Shown here in pieces: positions 33,769 to 41,940 of a stretch of 55,984 nucleotides of DNA. The stretch comes from DASPOF01 sp035626155 (lineage in GTDB: Bacteria > Desulfobacterota > Binatia > Binatales > Binataceae). The first letter of the stretch is position 1. Every line of letters starts with the position of its first letter. A program made the position numbers and the translations under genes. The stretch is taken from assembly GCA_035626155.1 (NCBI GenBank), contig DASPOF010000084.1, forward strand, positions 1-55,984. The letters run 5' to 3'. The notes beneath the pieces were generated by a model. The model worked only from the letters and a program-made list of their open reading frames with translations. It ran no database searches and had not been told where the DNA came from.

Positions 33769-33984
33769 TTTCGATTCATCGCTCTAAATTTAGCCAAAAT
33801 TGCCAGACTGGATTGTGAGTCTCAGGCGGCGACCCGAACCGATACATCGTCTGGCGGCGGGACGCCGACCTGGCGGTCGCCGTGCTGCGGTGAGCGCCCG
33901 AATCCTCTCGATATGAAGCGGCCCATTCGCGCCGAATGATCGGTCGTGTCCCGGCAGGAATTATGCTAATCACTCAGCTAACTC

Positions 33985-34000
33985 GGGCGGTGCCCCGCCC
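33985..34000 (+). promoter_or_regulatory. GC-rich hairpin in the DUF992 leader
   Basis: GGGCGG/CCGCCC arms around a TGCC loop lie 25 bp upstream of the DUF992 start. It could be an attenuator-like or RNA-stability element; no U-tract follows. Confidence 0.3.
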
Positions 34001-34024
34001 AACAAATAATAGGGAGGCGCTCAG

Positions 34025-34573
34025 ATGAAATCCTCCGTACGCACGCTGTTGCTGATTGCAGGATTGGCTGTGCTGGTCGTTTCGTTCGCGCCGGTCGCCC
34101 ACGCACAAGAGAGCCCGGCGGCGGCGCCCTCGACGTCGGCGCAGGCGACGGTCAGGGCGGGTTATCTGAGCTGCCACGTGGCGTCCGGCTGGGGATTCAT
34201 CTTCGGTTCGTCGCGCAAAGTCGACTGCGCGTATTCGATGCAGCCCAATTACACCGAATACTACACGGGAACAATCTCCAAGTTCGGCGCCGACATTGGC
34301 TACCTCCAGTCTGCGGTGATGCTGTGGACAGTGATGGCGCCGACGACCAACCTCGGTCAAGGCGCGCTGGCGGGCGATTATGCTGGCGCGACGGCGAGCG
34401 CCGCGATCGGAGTCGGGGCTGGCGCAAACGTGTTGATCGGCGGCTTCAAGAGTTCGATAGCGCTCCAGCCGGTCAGTGTCGAAGGACAGAATGGTCTCAA
34501 CGTCGCCGCGGGCATAGCAACTCTGTCGCTCAGATTTGACCAATCCAAGCCGGCCAAGTACCCGGCGATGTAG
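34025..34573 (+). CDS. DUF992 exported protein
   Basis: A 182-residue exported protein. The signal peptide ends near HAQE (residue 28). The mature chain carries the full DUF992 pattern: GYLSCHVASGWGFIFGSSRKVDCAY, EYYTGTISKFGADIGYL, GALAGDYAGATASAAIGVGAGANVLIGG, and SIALQPVSVEGQNGLNVAAGI. The two Cys in the N-terminal part may form a disulfide. The family is best known from alphaproteobacteria and has no established function. The ATG follows GGGAGGCG at ideal spacing. Monocistronic, with a leader hairpin and a strong terminator hairpin downstream. Confidence 0.9.
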   Translation: MKSSVRTLLLIAGLAVLVVSFAPVAHAQESPAAAPSTSAQATVRAGYLSCHVASGWGFIFGSSRKVDCAYSMQPNYTEYYTGTISKFGADIGYLQSAVMLWTVMAPTTNLGQGALAGDYAGATASAAIGVGAGANVLIGGFKSSIALQPVSVEGQNGLNVAAGIATLSLRFDQSKPAKYPAM

Positions 34574-34585
34574 ACCTCTGAGATT

Positions 34586-34621
34586 GAGGAGCCTCGAACG
34601 GCCAACGGTTCGAAGCTCCTC
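34586..34621 (+). terminator. Strong terminator hairpin after DUF992 gene
   Basis: GAGGAGC-c-TCGAAC pairs with GTTCGA-a-GCTCCTC across an 8-nt loop, a 13-bp stem with one mismatch, starting 13 bp after the stop codon. It lacks a clear U-tract but lies between a + strand gene and the convergent RDD gene, so it may serve both directions. Confidence 0.6.
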
Positions 34622-34699
34622 GCACAACTCGGCCACCCGCTGACGCTGGAGGCTCATCAAGCCTCCGCGGTGAGAAGTTCCGCTGATTAATCCTGATTC

Positions 34700-35557
34700 T
34701 CAGTCGCTCCCGGCGGAACGGTCGACTGCATTCAAGAGATCGTGCAGAAAAGCCGCTTTGTCCGAACCGGGCAGCTCGGCGAGACCCAGGCGAATCCGCA
34801 TGACCTCCGCAGCCTCAGCCACCAGCTCGTCGCGCCGATCTTCGCGCACGCCCGACGATCGCCGCAAAACTCCCCGAATCAATTGCATCTCACGAGGGCC
34901 GATCCGGGCCAGTTGAGTGCGAGTGAGCACCAGGCCCCCGGCGTCGTGGCTGCGGGGGATATCGGTAGCGGTTTCGGGACGATCCAGGCGCAGGACGATC
35001 GTGCCGGCGACGTGATCGCCCAGGCGTTCGCCGCTCGGCGACAGCAGAATCGAGATGAGGCCGACCAGGTATTCCGCGGGCAGAATATCCACCGCGCGCA
35101 TCAGATTGCGGACCACCGAACTGTGCAGGTCGATCGGCAGACCGTTACGCCGCGCTACGCGCAGGCCCACGATCAGCTTGCCGGGCGAGCGCCCACCTGT
35201 CACGATCTCCCAGAAAATGAAGTAGCAGGTCGATATTACGAACTCGCTGAGTACAAAAATCGCAATGGCCAATCCGCCCAGCGGACTTGCCGGTTGATTT
35301 TGCTTGGCCGCCGCTGCGCTCTGTCGAACCGCCTCGCGCAGAACGCCTCTCAGCCAGTGTTCAATCGCTGCTCCGACAGAGAAACTCGATATCAGGATCG
35401 CAAGCAGGAAGGCGGTCAGAACGATCATGAAGAACAAGTCAATTCCGTATGCCAGCATCCGCGGCACCGGACCGGAGACTGGCAGATCGAGACGGACCGC
35501 TTCGGGAGAAAGAAAACTGTGAACCGGTCCTTCGCGATCGCCGGCCGCTTCGCTCAT
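34700..35557 (-). CDS. RDD-family membrane protein
   Basis: A 285-residue inner-membrane protein of the RDD family. The first helix follows GPVPRMLAYGIDLFFM (the R..D of the family name), a second lies near FVISTCYFIFWEIVTGGRSPGKLIVGLRV (TGGRSPGK signature), and a third near the ILPAEYLVGLISILLSP segment. The C-terminal 90 residues are soluble and acidic/Arg-rich. Start ATG at 35557 is chosen since it begins the recognisable protein; an upstream in-frame start would overlap the divergent SpoIIM-like gene. It is 14 bp from that divergent gene. In many bacteria RDD and SpoIIM genes accompany MoxR-DUF58 clusters, as here; the process served is unknown. Confidence 0.88.
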   Translation of the reverse strand: MSEAAGDREGPVHSFLSPEAVRLDLPVSGPVPRMLAYGIDLFFMIVLTAFLLAILISSFSVGAAIEHWLRGVLREAVRQSAAAAKQNQPASPLGGLAIAIFVLSEFVISTCYFIFWEIVTGGRSPGKLIVGLRVARRNGLPIDLHSSVVRNLMRAVDILPAEYLVGLISILLSPSGERLGDHVAGTIVLRLDRPETATDIPRSHDAGGLVLTRTQLARIGPREMQLIRGVLRRSSGVREDRRDELVAEAAEVMRIRLGLAELPGSDKAAFLHDLLNAVDRSAGSD

Positions 35558-35571
35558 AGGTATCAATCTTT

Positions 35572-36576
35572 GTGATAGTACGCCGCGGGCAATCGCAGGA
35601 ACAGCTCGAAGCGCTGCTGGACCGGGTCGAAGCCACAAGCGGCCGGCTTTCGTTCGACGATACTCGCGAGATGGCGCGTCTGTATCGGGTTTGTTCCGCG
35701 CGGCTCGCAGTCCAGCGCTCGCGCGGGCGCGATCCCGAAGCGATTCGCTATCTCAACGCACTGTGCGTGAGAGCGTACACGCGTCTCCAGGTTGAACCGA
35801 TCGGCCGGCAGCGGTTGCCCCATTTTTTCCTCAGCGATTTTCCGAAGGTTCTGGCCGCAACGGCGTGGCTACAGCTCATCGTGGCGGTCCTGATGGTTGC
35901 GGGCGCGGTTGCGGGCGCGTCGATCGTTGCTGAGAATCCGGCGGCGCTCTACGATTGCATTCCGGCGGCGCTCTATCCGTCGGCGCGACTCGAGGCGCTG
36001 ATGGAATCGCACGAGGCGCGCGCGGAGTTCCTCGAGCGCAAGCCAAACGGCGCCGGATTCAAGTCGATATTCTCGGCGGCGCTGTTCACGCATAACCTTG
36101 GCGTGGGGATGCTGTCATTTGCGGTCGGGATACTCGCGGGCATTCCGACGCTCATCCTGGTGTTCTACAACGGCCTGACGATCGGCGCATTCGGGTGGCT
36201 GTTTTCGCGCGATTCGTTGTGGCCGGTGTTCTGGGCGTGGATGCTGCCTCATGCGATTCCGGAACTGCTCGGCATCACGCTGTGTTCGACGGCCGGGCTG
36301 ATGCTGGCGAAGGCGGTGGTCGCGCCGGGCCGTGAGACGGTGCGTACCGCTTTAGGAGCGGCCTCGCGGCCCGCGCTCGAGATGGTTGCCGCATCGGTGC
36401 CATTGTTTATCCTGGCGGCGTTCATCGAGAGTTTCATACGTCAGTCGATGCTTTCGACGCCCGCGCGTTTCGCCGCCGCGGCAATCGCGCTTGGATCGAT
36501 CGCGAGCTACGTCGCTTATGTCGTGCGTCTGGCGCGGCGGCCGGTGCCGCCGGATCTCTCGTGGCTGGTCAGATGA
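35572..36576 (+). CDS. SpoIIM-superfamily membrane protein
   Basis: A 334-residue protein homologous to stage II sporulation protein M. A helical N-terminal domain (EQLEALLDRVEATSGRLSFDD...) precedes about six transmembrane segments; the family block HNLGVGMLSFAVGILAGIPTLILVFYNGLTIGAF and HAIPELLGITLC are clear. In non-sporulating bacteria these proteins are parts of MoxR/DUF58 clusters, of unknown function. It starts with GTG at 35572, 14 bp from the divergent RDD gene, and its last 8 bases overlap the 3' end of the convergent DUF58 gene. It is the only + strand gene of the cluster. Confidence 0.87.
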   Translation: MIVRRGQSQEQLEALLDRVEATSGRLSFDDTREMARLYRVCSARLAVQRSRGRDPEAIRYLNALCVRAYTRLQVEPIGRQRLPHFFLSDFPKVLAATAWLQLIVAVLMVAGAVAGASIVAENPAALYDCIPAALYPSARLEALMESHEARAEFLERKPNGAGFKSIFSAALFTHNLGVGMLSFAVGILAGIPTLILVFYNGLTIGAFGWLFSRDSLWPVFWAWMLPHAIPELLGITLCSTAGLMLAKAVVAPGRETVRTALGAASRPALEMVAASVPLFILAAFIESFIRQSMLSTPARFAAAAIALGSIASYVAYVVRLARRPVPPDLSWLVR

Positions 36577-37897
36577 GAGCGGCGTCGCGGATGGCGAGGT
36601 ATCTGTTCAGCACCGGCGCGGTGATCTGAGCCGGATCGAGGTCGAGCACCTGGGCGCCGAACCGTGCGATCCGCGCGAGCACCGTCTCGCGTTCCGCGGC
36701 GACGTCCTGAAGCGCGAGCCGGCGATAAAGCCGCTCGCGTGTTATCGCGGGCTCGCTCCGATCCACTTCGCTGAGGATGCGATCGCGCATCGCCACAAGC
36801 ATCACGCAGTGACGGCGCGCAAGCGCCGCTAGATAATCTTCCATCGAGCGCGCCGGGCCACCCTCCACGAAATCCGTGAGCACGACAACCAGCGCGCGTT
36901 TCGCCTGATAGCGAGCCAGGGTTTCGGCGAGGATCCGGTAGTCGGCTTCCGAGGACGCCGGCTTGAGCGGAGAGGTCGCCTCGACCAACGCGCCGACACC
37001 GGCAGATCCCGAGCGCGGACGCATGAAGAGCCTGAGCGCGCTGTCGAAAGCGAGAAATCCGACGCGGTCGCCGTATCCAATCGACGCGCGCGCGAGGGCG
37101 GCCGCGCAGTTGATCGCATGATCGAGTTTCGACGCGCCATCGACGTGCGCGCCCATGAGGCGCCCCGTGTCGATCGCGATCATCACTGTGTGACGGCGCT
37201 CGCTTTGGTAACTCCGGACTTGGAGGCGCGCGCTGCGCGCGCTGGCGCGCCAGTCGATGTGACGCGGGTCGTCGCCGCTTACGTACTCGCGCAATGACTC
37301 GAATTCGGTACCCTCGCCGCGCAGCGGCCGCGGCTTGATGCCAAGTTCGTCGAAGACGGAGCGATGCGTCAGGCCGCTGCGTCGCTGCGGAATCGATGCC
37401 GGCGGAAGAACCCGGACCGATCCTTTGCCGGCGATCGCGGCGCGCAGGCTGAGCAGGCCGAGATGCGAGCGCCACAGAATCAGAATTGGCCCCAGCTCGA
37501 ATGTTCCTCTCCTGTTCGGCTGGATCGCGCGCGCGAGTTCGACCCGGCGATCGCGGCCGAGCCTGACGCCGGTGATACGCAGGTCGCCGCCCAAAGCCGC
37601 GGGCAGTTCGTCCAGGATATCGATCGTCGTGACTGAGGCGCCTGGACGCGCGATCCGATAGGTGACCGTCTCCGAGCGATCCTTTATCAAGCGCAGTGGA
37701 AGAGTTCGCTCGACGTGCGGCGCGGGATCATGCCCGCTCATTATCCAGTCCAGCGCGGCAAGCAGAGCGACGAGGACCCCGATGGCAAGCGTCGGCGCCG
37801 TGATCATTGGGAGCGGCAGGCACGCCGCGGCGACCAACGCTGTCAGCGCGGCCAACCAGACCAGCAACGGCGACGGCCGAATCGCGTTCGGTCCCAT
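36569..37897 (-). CDS. DUF58 (VWA-like) membrane protein
   Basis: A 442-residue protein with two N-terminal transmembrane segments (about residues 11-55) followed by a soluble region. The DUF58 signature EFESLREYVSGDDPRHIDWRASARSARLQVRSYQSE is complete, after which a VWA-like fold starts (VMIAIDTGRLMGA; the MIDAS-type motif is DTGRL rather than DxSxS). DUF58 proteins are partners of MoxR ATPases and are thought to present substrates or cofactors to them. The ATG overlaps the stop of the upstream moxR-like gene (TGATG), so the two are translationally coupled. Confidence 0.92.
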   Translation of the reverse strand: MGPNAIRPSPLLVWLAALTALVAAACLPLPMITAPTLAIGVLVALLAALDWIMSGHDPAPHVERTLPLRLIKDRSETVTYRIARPGASVTTIDILDELPAALGGDLRITGVRLGRDRRVELARAIQPNRRGTFELGPILILWRSHLGLLSLRAAIAGKGSVRVLPPASIPQRRSGLTHRSVFDELGIKPRPLRGEGTEFESLREYVSGDDPRHIDWRASARSARLQVRSYQSERRHTVMIAIDTGRLMGAHVDGASKLDHAINCAAALARASIGYGDRVGFLAFDSALRLFMRPRSGSAGVGALVEATSPLKPASSEADYRILAETLARYQAKRALVVVLTDFVEGGPARSMEDYLAALARRHCVMLVAMRDRILSEVDRSEPAITRERLYRRLALQDVAAERETVLARIARFGAQVLDLDPAQITAPVLNRYLAIRDAALI

Positions 37898-38859
37898 CAG
37901 TGCGGAACCGGCACGCTGCGGACGACTTCCTCGACGATGCCGTCGGCCGTCATGCCTTCGACCTCGGCGCTGGGCTCGAGCACGATGCGATGACGGAGCG
38001 CCGGAACGATCACCGCTTGCACGTCCTCGGGCAGCACGAAATTGCGGCCTTCGAGGCAGGCGATCGCTTTGGCCGCACGGACCATCCAGAGCGCTGCGCG
38101 CGGCGAGGCGCCGACAGCGATCGCGGGATGATCGCGCGTGGCGCGCACCAGCGACACCGCGTAACCGAGGATTTCCTGGCGCGGCAGCACCGCGTTGGCG
38201 ATTTCGCGCGCGTGCGCGAGGTCGCCCGCCGAAAGCACCTTCGGCAAGTCGGCCGCCAGGACACGGTCCGCGTGATGCGTGCTCAGCACCCGAACTTCGT
38301 CCTGCTCGCTCGGATAGCCGATTGGAATCTTGAATAGAAAGCGATCGATTTCGGCTTCCGGCAGAGGATAGGTTCCTTCCTGCTCGACCGGATTCTGTGT
38401 GGCCAGCACTGTGAACCACTCCCCGAGCGGATGGCCGATGCCGTCAACGGTGACCGCTCGCTCCTGCATCGCCTCGAGCAGCGCCGCCTGCGTCTTGGCC
38501 GGCGCGCGATTGATCTCATCGACCAGAAGCAGGTCGGCAAAGATCGGACCCGGACGAAAGCGAAACTCACCGGAATTTGGATAGAAGATGGGCGTTCCGA
38601 TGATGTCGCTCGGCATCAGATCGGGAGTGCATTGGATTCGCCCAAAGCGGATGCCAAGTGTCGAGGCGATCGTGCGGACGAGCAGGGTCTTCGCCACGCC
38701 CGGCACGCCCTCGTACAGGCTGTGGCCCGAGCAGAGCAACGTCGTGAAGGAAAGCCGGATCGCGTCTTCCTGGCCGATGATGACTGCGCCGATCGCGTCG
38801 CGCAATTTGGAGAACAGCCCGGCGACCCAGGCGGCCTCTTTAGTCTCGTCGCGGCTCAT
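37897..38859 (-). CDS. MoxR-family AAA+ ATPase
   Basis: A 320-residue MoxR-type AAA+ ATPase. Walker A is EGVPGVAKT (about residues 50-58), Walker B is LLLVDEINRA, and sensor-1 is VLATQNPVEQEGTYPLPEAEIDRF, the MoxR family signature. These ATPases act as chaperones that insert cofactors or assemble complexes with VWA partners. The ATG at 38859 lies within the last 20 bp of the upstream DUF4350 gene, and the stop overlaps the downstream DUF58 start, so the genes form one coupled operon. Closely matches the MoxR proper subfamily. Confidence 0.95.
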   Translation of the reverse strand: MSRDETKEAAWVAGLFSKLRDAIGAVIIGQEDAIRLSFTTLLCSGHSLYEGVPGVAKTLLVRTIASTLGIRFGRIQCTPDLMPSDIIGTPIFYPNSGEFRFRPGPIFADLLLVDEINRAPAKTQAALLEAMQERAVTVDGIGHPLGEWFTVLATQNPVEQEGTYPLPEAEIDRFLFKIPIGYPSEQDEVRVLSTHHADRVLAADLPKVLSAGDLAHAREIANAVLPRQEILGYAVSLVRATRDHPAIAVGASPRAALWMVRAAKAIACLEGRNFVLPEDVQAVIVPALRHRIVLEPSAEVEGMTADGIVEEVVRSVPVPH

Positions 38860-39964
38860 TTGTCCGACTGGTACAGGATTCCAGAGCGCGCACCGCGCGC
38901 ACAAGCTCCGCTTCGCTTGCGGGAGATTGCCTGCCCTCGAGCCACTGCCGGGTCTCGTCAGAGAGCGATTGATCGCGCGCGAGGCGCTCGATCGCGGACT
39001 GCTCGGAGACTTCGATGCCAGGCGAGAGCCGGCGGCGCGCGCGTCGCAGAAAGCTCGTGCGATAGGCGTGGAACGCGGCGAGCCGATCGTTCGAACGCGA
39101 ATACAAGATGCCGAGCGACTCGACGAATGAATCCAGCGACGGCGCCGGCCCTTCATCATCGCACAGCGTCCGCGCGGGGAATGAATGCTGCTGGGCAATC
39201 CACAATAGCGCGGCGATTGCGGCGATAGTGAGCAGGATCAGCAGGCGTGGATTGGAAAACAGCGCGAACGCAGACTCCGATGCGACCAGGCCGTGGCTGT
39301 ATTCGTCGAACTCCGGCGCGCCGAGCGCCAGCGCGAGATCGACGGCCAGCACGCTCGCGTCGGCCTTGTCGAGATTCGGATTGAGGAGGAATCGGCCGTC
39401 GGCAACCGCGATCAGCTTTCCCGCGCCGACTCTCCGCTCCAGCGCGAACGGTTTGCCGTCCGAGGTGAGCCGGATTCGCGTATCTTTGTCCGCCTTGTTG
39501 AAATGAGCCAGACCCTCGATCGGGATCGTCAGGCCGGCGCGCGCAAAGTCGCCTTTGACCAGACTCGTTGCGCCGCCTGCGGAGACCTCTTCGGCGAGAT
39601 CGAGCCGGTCCCACTTGCTGTCGAGATTGCCCATCAGCACTGCGACGCCTCCGGCGGCGATCCATTTCTTCAACTCGTTCACATCGGCGCCGGTCAGTGT
39701 GGCCTGCGGACCAAGAAAATCCGGCATGACCATCCACAACACGCGATCGTGCGGCACGTGGTTCGGCCGAAGGTATGAGCGAGCAACCGGGAACTTAAGT
39801 TCGCGGAGAAGTTCATACGCTCCCTTGTAGCCGGCGACACCCACCCCGAGGCTCGTCGCGGAATTCTCGAGCGATGCGTTCCGCTCGATCCACAGATTGA
39901 TGCACAGCAGCAGCATCATCAGGCCTGCAATGAGATAAAGAACGCGTCTTGGTATCGCTATCAT
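38840..39964 (-). CDS. DUF4350 membrane protein
   Basis: A 374-residue protein. A first membrane helix (about residues 5-24, RVLYLIAGLMMLLLCINLWIE) is followed by a periplasmic domain containing SLGVGVAGYKGAYELLRELKFPV and DVNELKKWIAAGGVAVLMG, the DUF4350 pattern. A second membrane helix lies near residues 236-256 (RLLILLTIAAIAALLWIAQ), with a cytosolic helical tail rich in Arg. Family function unknown; it consistently occurs with MoxR, DUF58 and DUF4129 genes. The ATG at 39964 overlaps the end of the DUF4129 gene by 4 bases, and its 3' end overlaps the moxR-like start by 20 bp. Confidence 0.85.
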   Translation of the reverse strand: MIAIPRRVLYLIAGLMMLLLCINLWIERNASLENSATSLGVGVAGYKGAYELLRELKFPVARSYLRPNHVPHDRVLWMVMPDFLGPQATLTGADVNELKKWIAAGGVAVLMGNLDSKWDRLDLAEEVSAGGATSLVKGDFARAGLTIPIEGLAHFNKADKDTRIRLTSDGKPFALERRVGAGKLIAVADGRFLLNPNLDKADASVLAVDLALALGAPEFDEYSHGLVASESAFALFSNPRLLILLTIAAIAALLWIAQQHSFPARTLCDDEGPAPSLDSFVESLGILYSRSNDRLAAFHAYRTSFLRRARRRLSPGIEVSEQSAIERLARDQSLSDETRQWLEGRQSPASEAELVRAVRALESCTSRTNEPRRD

Positions 39965-40569
39965 CCGACTGCGCGCGACAGTTGGTCGAAGACCGACCTC
40001 CACTGCGAGTAAATGACGGGGCTGTTTTCACGATCGCCGAACCAGTACCGCTCGGTGCGCGCGATTAGCCGGTCGAGTTCTCTGACCAGTTCGCCGTTCA
40101 ATTTCGAGTCGCGAAGCGCGCGGCGAATCCAGAGGTTGGAGCGATCGGGCCGCAAATCGATCACCGATCTTTCGGCCAGCGTTCGGAAGCTCGCGATCAT
40201 AAGGCAGTGCGCCGCTTCCAGAAAATTGCCGGCTGCCGCCTGTTGCGCGGCTTCCGCCGCGGGGTCGCCGGCCGGTCCGGATGAATCATAGTCTGCCCGC
40301 GGCTCAGGCGCTCGCATCGCAGCCGAAATCGACCAGACGATTTGTGCGACCATGAAGACAAAAATCACAACGAGCGCGCCGAAGATCACCCAGAACAAAA
40401 CCGGCGCGCTGATGCGAAGGCTGCCGAAGCCACTGATCCAATCGAGCAAGCGATCGATTAGGGAAACCAGCCAGCTTTCCACCGCCGACGGATGCGCGGC
40501 CGCGAACTCGGGGCGCGCCAGGATTTCGCGAGCGAGAACGCGGATCCTGTCGTCGGAAATCTCAGCCAA
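39961..40569 (-). CDS. DUF4129 membrane protein
   Basis: A 202-residue protein with one central transmembrane segment (about residues 45-68, APVLFWVIFGALVVIFVFMV) and the DUF4129 C-terminal block: NFLEAAHCLMIASFRTLAERSVIDLRPDRSNLWIRRAL...IARTERYWFG. The start is not an ATG: the TTG at 40569, overlapping the stop of the preceding membrane protein gene, is proposed, with GGAG about 9 bases upstream; the frame is open to 40686 but that part overlaps the neighbour without a better start. It belongs to the MoxR/DUF58 cluster. Function unknown. Confidence 0.8.
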   Translation of the reverse strand: MAEISDDRIRVLAREILARPEFAAAHPSAVESWLVSLIDRLLDWISGFGSLRISAPVLFWVIFGALVVIFVFMVAQIVWSISAAMRAPEPRADYDSSGPAGDPAAEAAQQAAAGNFLEAAHCLMIASFRTLAERSVIDLRPDRSNLWIRRALRDSKLNGELVRELDRLIARTERYWFGDRENSPVIYSQWRSVFDQLSRAVG

Positions 40570-41386
40570 CCGAAGGCGCTCCGATCGTAGTGGCGCTTCC
40601 CTGCACGCTCTCCGTGCGAATCTGCTCGGCCAGGCGACGCAGATCAAAGTCCTCGAGCCGGCATCTCCGGTCGAAATAGTAGACAATCATCGCGATCGCG
40701 GTGTACGCGGAGCCGACCGAAGCAACCAGCCCGCTCAGAATGAAACCAAGAACAGGCACCGACGACCAGAACAGTTGCAGCACGCTCAATGGAACCCGCA
40801 CTACGAGGGCAGCCACAAGCCCGATCCCGAACGTGCGCCACCAGACTCCGGTCACCAATTCGGAACTGCGACGAATGGCCCGTAGCCCGTATCGGTGCTC
40901 AACGACCATAATCGGTATGACCAGAGCCCACCGAATCATGATGTAGAGAAAAGCCGGCACGGCGATGAGAAACGCAAGAGCCACGAACACTCCCAAACTG
41001 GCTTGGTTTGCAACATGTCCCAGTAGGAAAGCAACCGCCCCGATACCGATGGCACCCAAACTCAGAATCAGATAAATGAGCAGATAGGTGCCGACGAAAG
41101 GAAGAATGATCGACCAGGCGGCCCGGTAGGCGCTCGCTATAGTCACAGGTCTGTTCAGGTAAGTATCCGCAATAGCGCTGTTGAGTGCCGCAATAACCAA
41201 TGGTGTTGCCAGTAGCGCGAAAATAAGAGACAAAACCGCAAAAGCTTTCCCGCCACTTTGCAGCGCAGCGACAGGAAGCCCCAGGAAAACGGCGACGCCG
41301 ATCAGAAGTACCGGGTTGTCGATGAGGATCCGCAGCGACCGATCGAGGACCTCGCCGAACGAGAGCTGACGAATGTCATATTCCAT
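40562..41386 (-). CDS. Multi-pass membrane protein at the head of the MoxR cluster
   Basis: A 274-residue integral membrane protein. An N-terminal amphipathic motif (RQLSFGEVLDRSLRILIDNP) precedes about six hydrophobic segments, a pattern seen in YciC/DUF975-like and glycerophosphodiester phosphodiesterase membrane-domain proteins; an RSSELVTGVWWRTFGIGL segment lies near residues 184-201. No catalytic motif is visible. The ATG at 41386 begins the - strand operon, followed by overlapping DUF4129, DUF4350, MoxR and DUF58 genes. It probably helps assemble that membrane complex, which is inference from order alone. Confidence 0.75.
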   Translation of the reverse strand: MEYDIRQLSFGEVLDRSLRILIDNPVLLIGVAVFLGLPVAALQSGGKAFAVLSLIFALLATPLVIAALNSAIADTYLNRPVTIASAYRAAWSIILPFVGTYLLIYLILSLGAIGIGAVAFLLGHVANQASLGVFVALAFLIAVPAFLYIMIRWALVIPIMVVEHRYGLRAIRRSSELVTGVWWRTFGIGLVAALVVRVPLSVLQLFWSSVPVLGFILSGLVASVGSAYTAIAMIVYYFDRRCRLEDFDLRRLAEQIRTESVQGSATTIGAPSVG

Positions 41387-41940
41387 TGATGCCCCCTGCT
41401 GACTGCCCGTTATCAGACATCGGTTAGGCTGGCAATCATTGAGGGTTGAATCAAGCGCCCGCCCGAATGGGTGGCCTCTGGCTCTCTCCAATAGAATTCC
41501 CGGCGATGCCGAATCCCGGGACATTTCCGCGGCCGGTCATCGTTTGAACTGTACTTTTTTTACAGGAAGTCGGCAAACAATGTGCGGCCCATCTCCGACA
41601 GAGACCCGTAATTCGCCACCGATTTACGCAGGGCGAATCCCCGGTCGCTCACCTCGGAGCTTGGCGCGCTCCTCCGCCGGCGAATTCAGGGCGAGGATCG
41701 ACGCGGAATCCCATCGCCGTGATCAACCTTGGTTCTGCCGATGAAGTTCCGCTCGGATCGCGTGCAATTGCGAGGCCGCCGACCGGCCTTACAGGGCCTC
41801 GGGGTCAATCGCACCTGCCCAATCAAGTTCGGGCAAGATAGCCGATGCGACGCGCGGCGCGGCTCGATGCAGGGCGGCCCGGAACTGTCCTCCGTGACCC
41901 TGTTGCCCGGCCCCCGCCCCGGTGATAATCAGCGCCGAGT
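41387..41940. other. 554-bp divergent region between MoxR cluster and VWA gene
   Basis: No gene is supported. An ATTCGCC/GGCGAAT inverted repeat occurs at 41611-41638 (14-nt spacer), and a short CTGTA/TACAG pair flanks a T-run near 41550-41565. Promoters of the leftward operon and the VWA gene should be here. A - strand frame reading ALIITGAGAG near 41935 looks like an enoyl-CoA-hydratase motif by chance. Confidence 0.35.

Larger units (their letters stand above)
33476..34024. other. 550-bp intergenic region with dispersed repeat copy
   Basis: No coding gene is supported. It holds an ATATGT/ACATAT inverted repeat (33552-33568), a copy of a degenerate repeat (33726-33768; sister copy at 54661-54703), and a GGGCGG/CCGCCC hairpin at 33985-34000 just before the DUF992 gene. 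The longest antisense frame (33387-33797) mostly overlaps the oxidoreductase and is judged spurious. Confidence 0.5.

Noticed and set aside
33387..33797. 136-codon open frame on the - strand
   Set aside because: Overlaps the end of the LLM oxidoreductase gene and has an Arg/Ser-rich, low-complexity composition typical of antisense GC-rich frames.
36516..37475. 319-codon frame antisense-offset to the DUF58 gene
   Set aside because: Same strand, different frame of a gene with full DUF58 signature; very Arg-rich composition.
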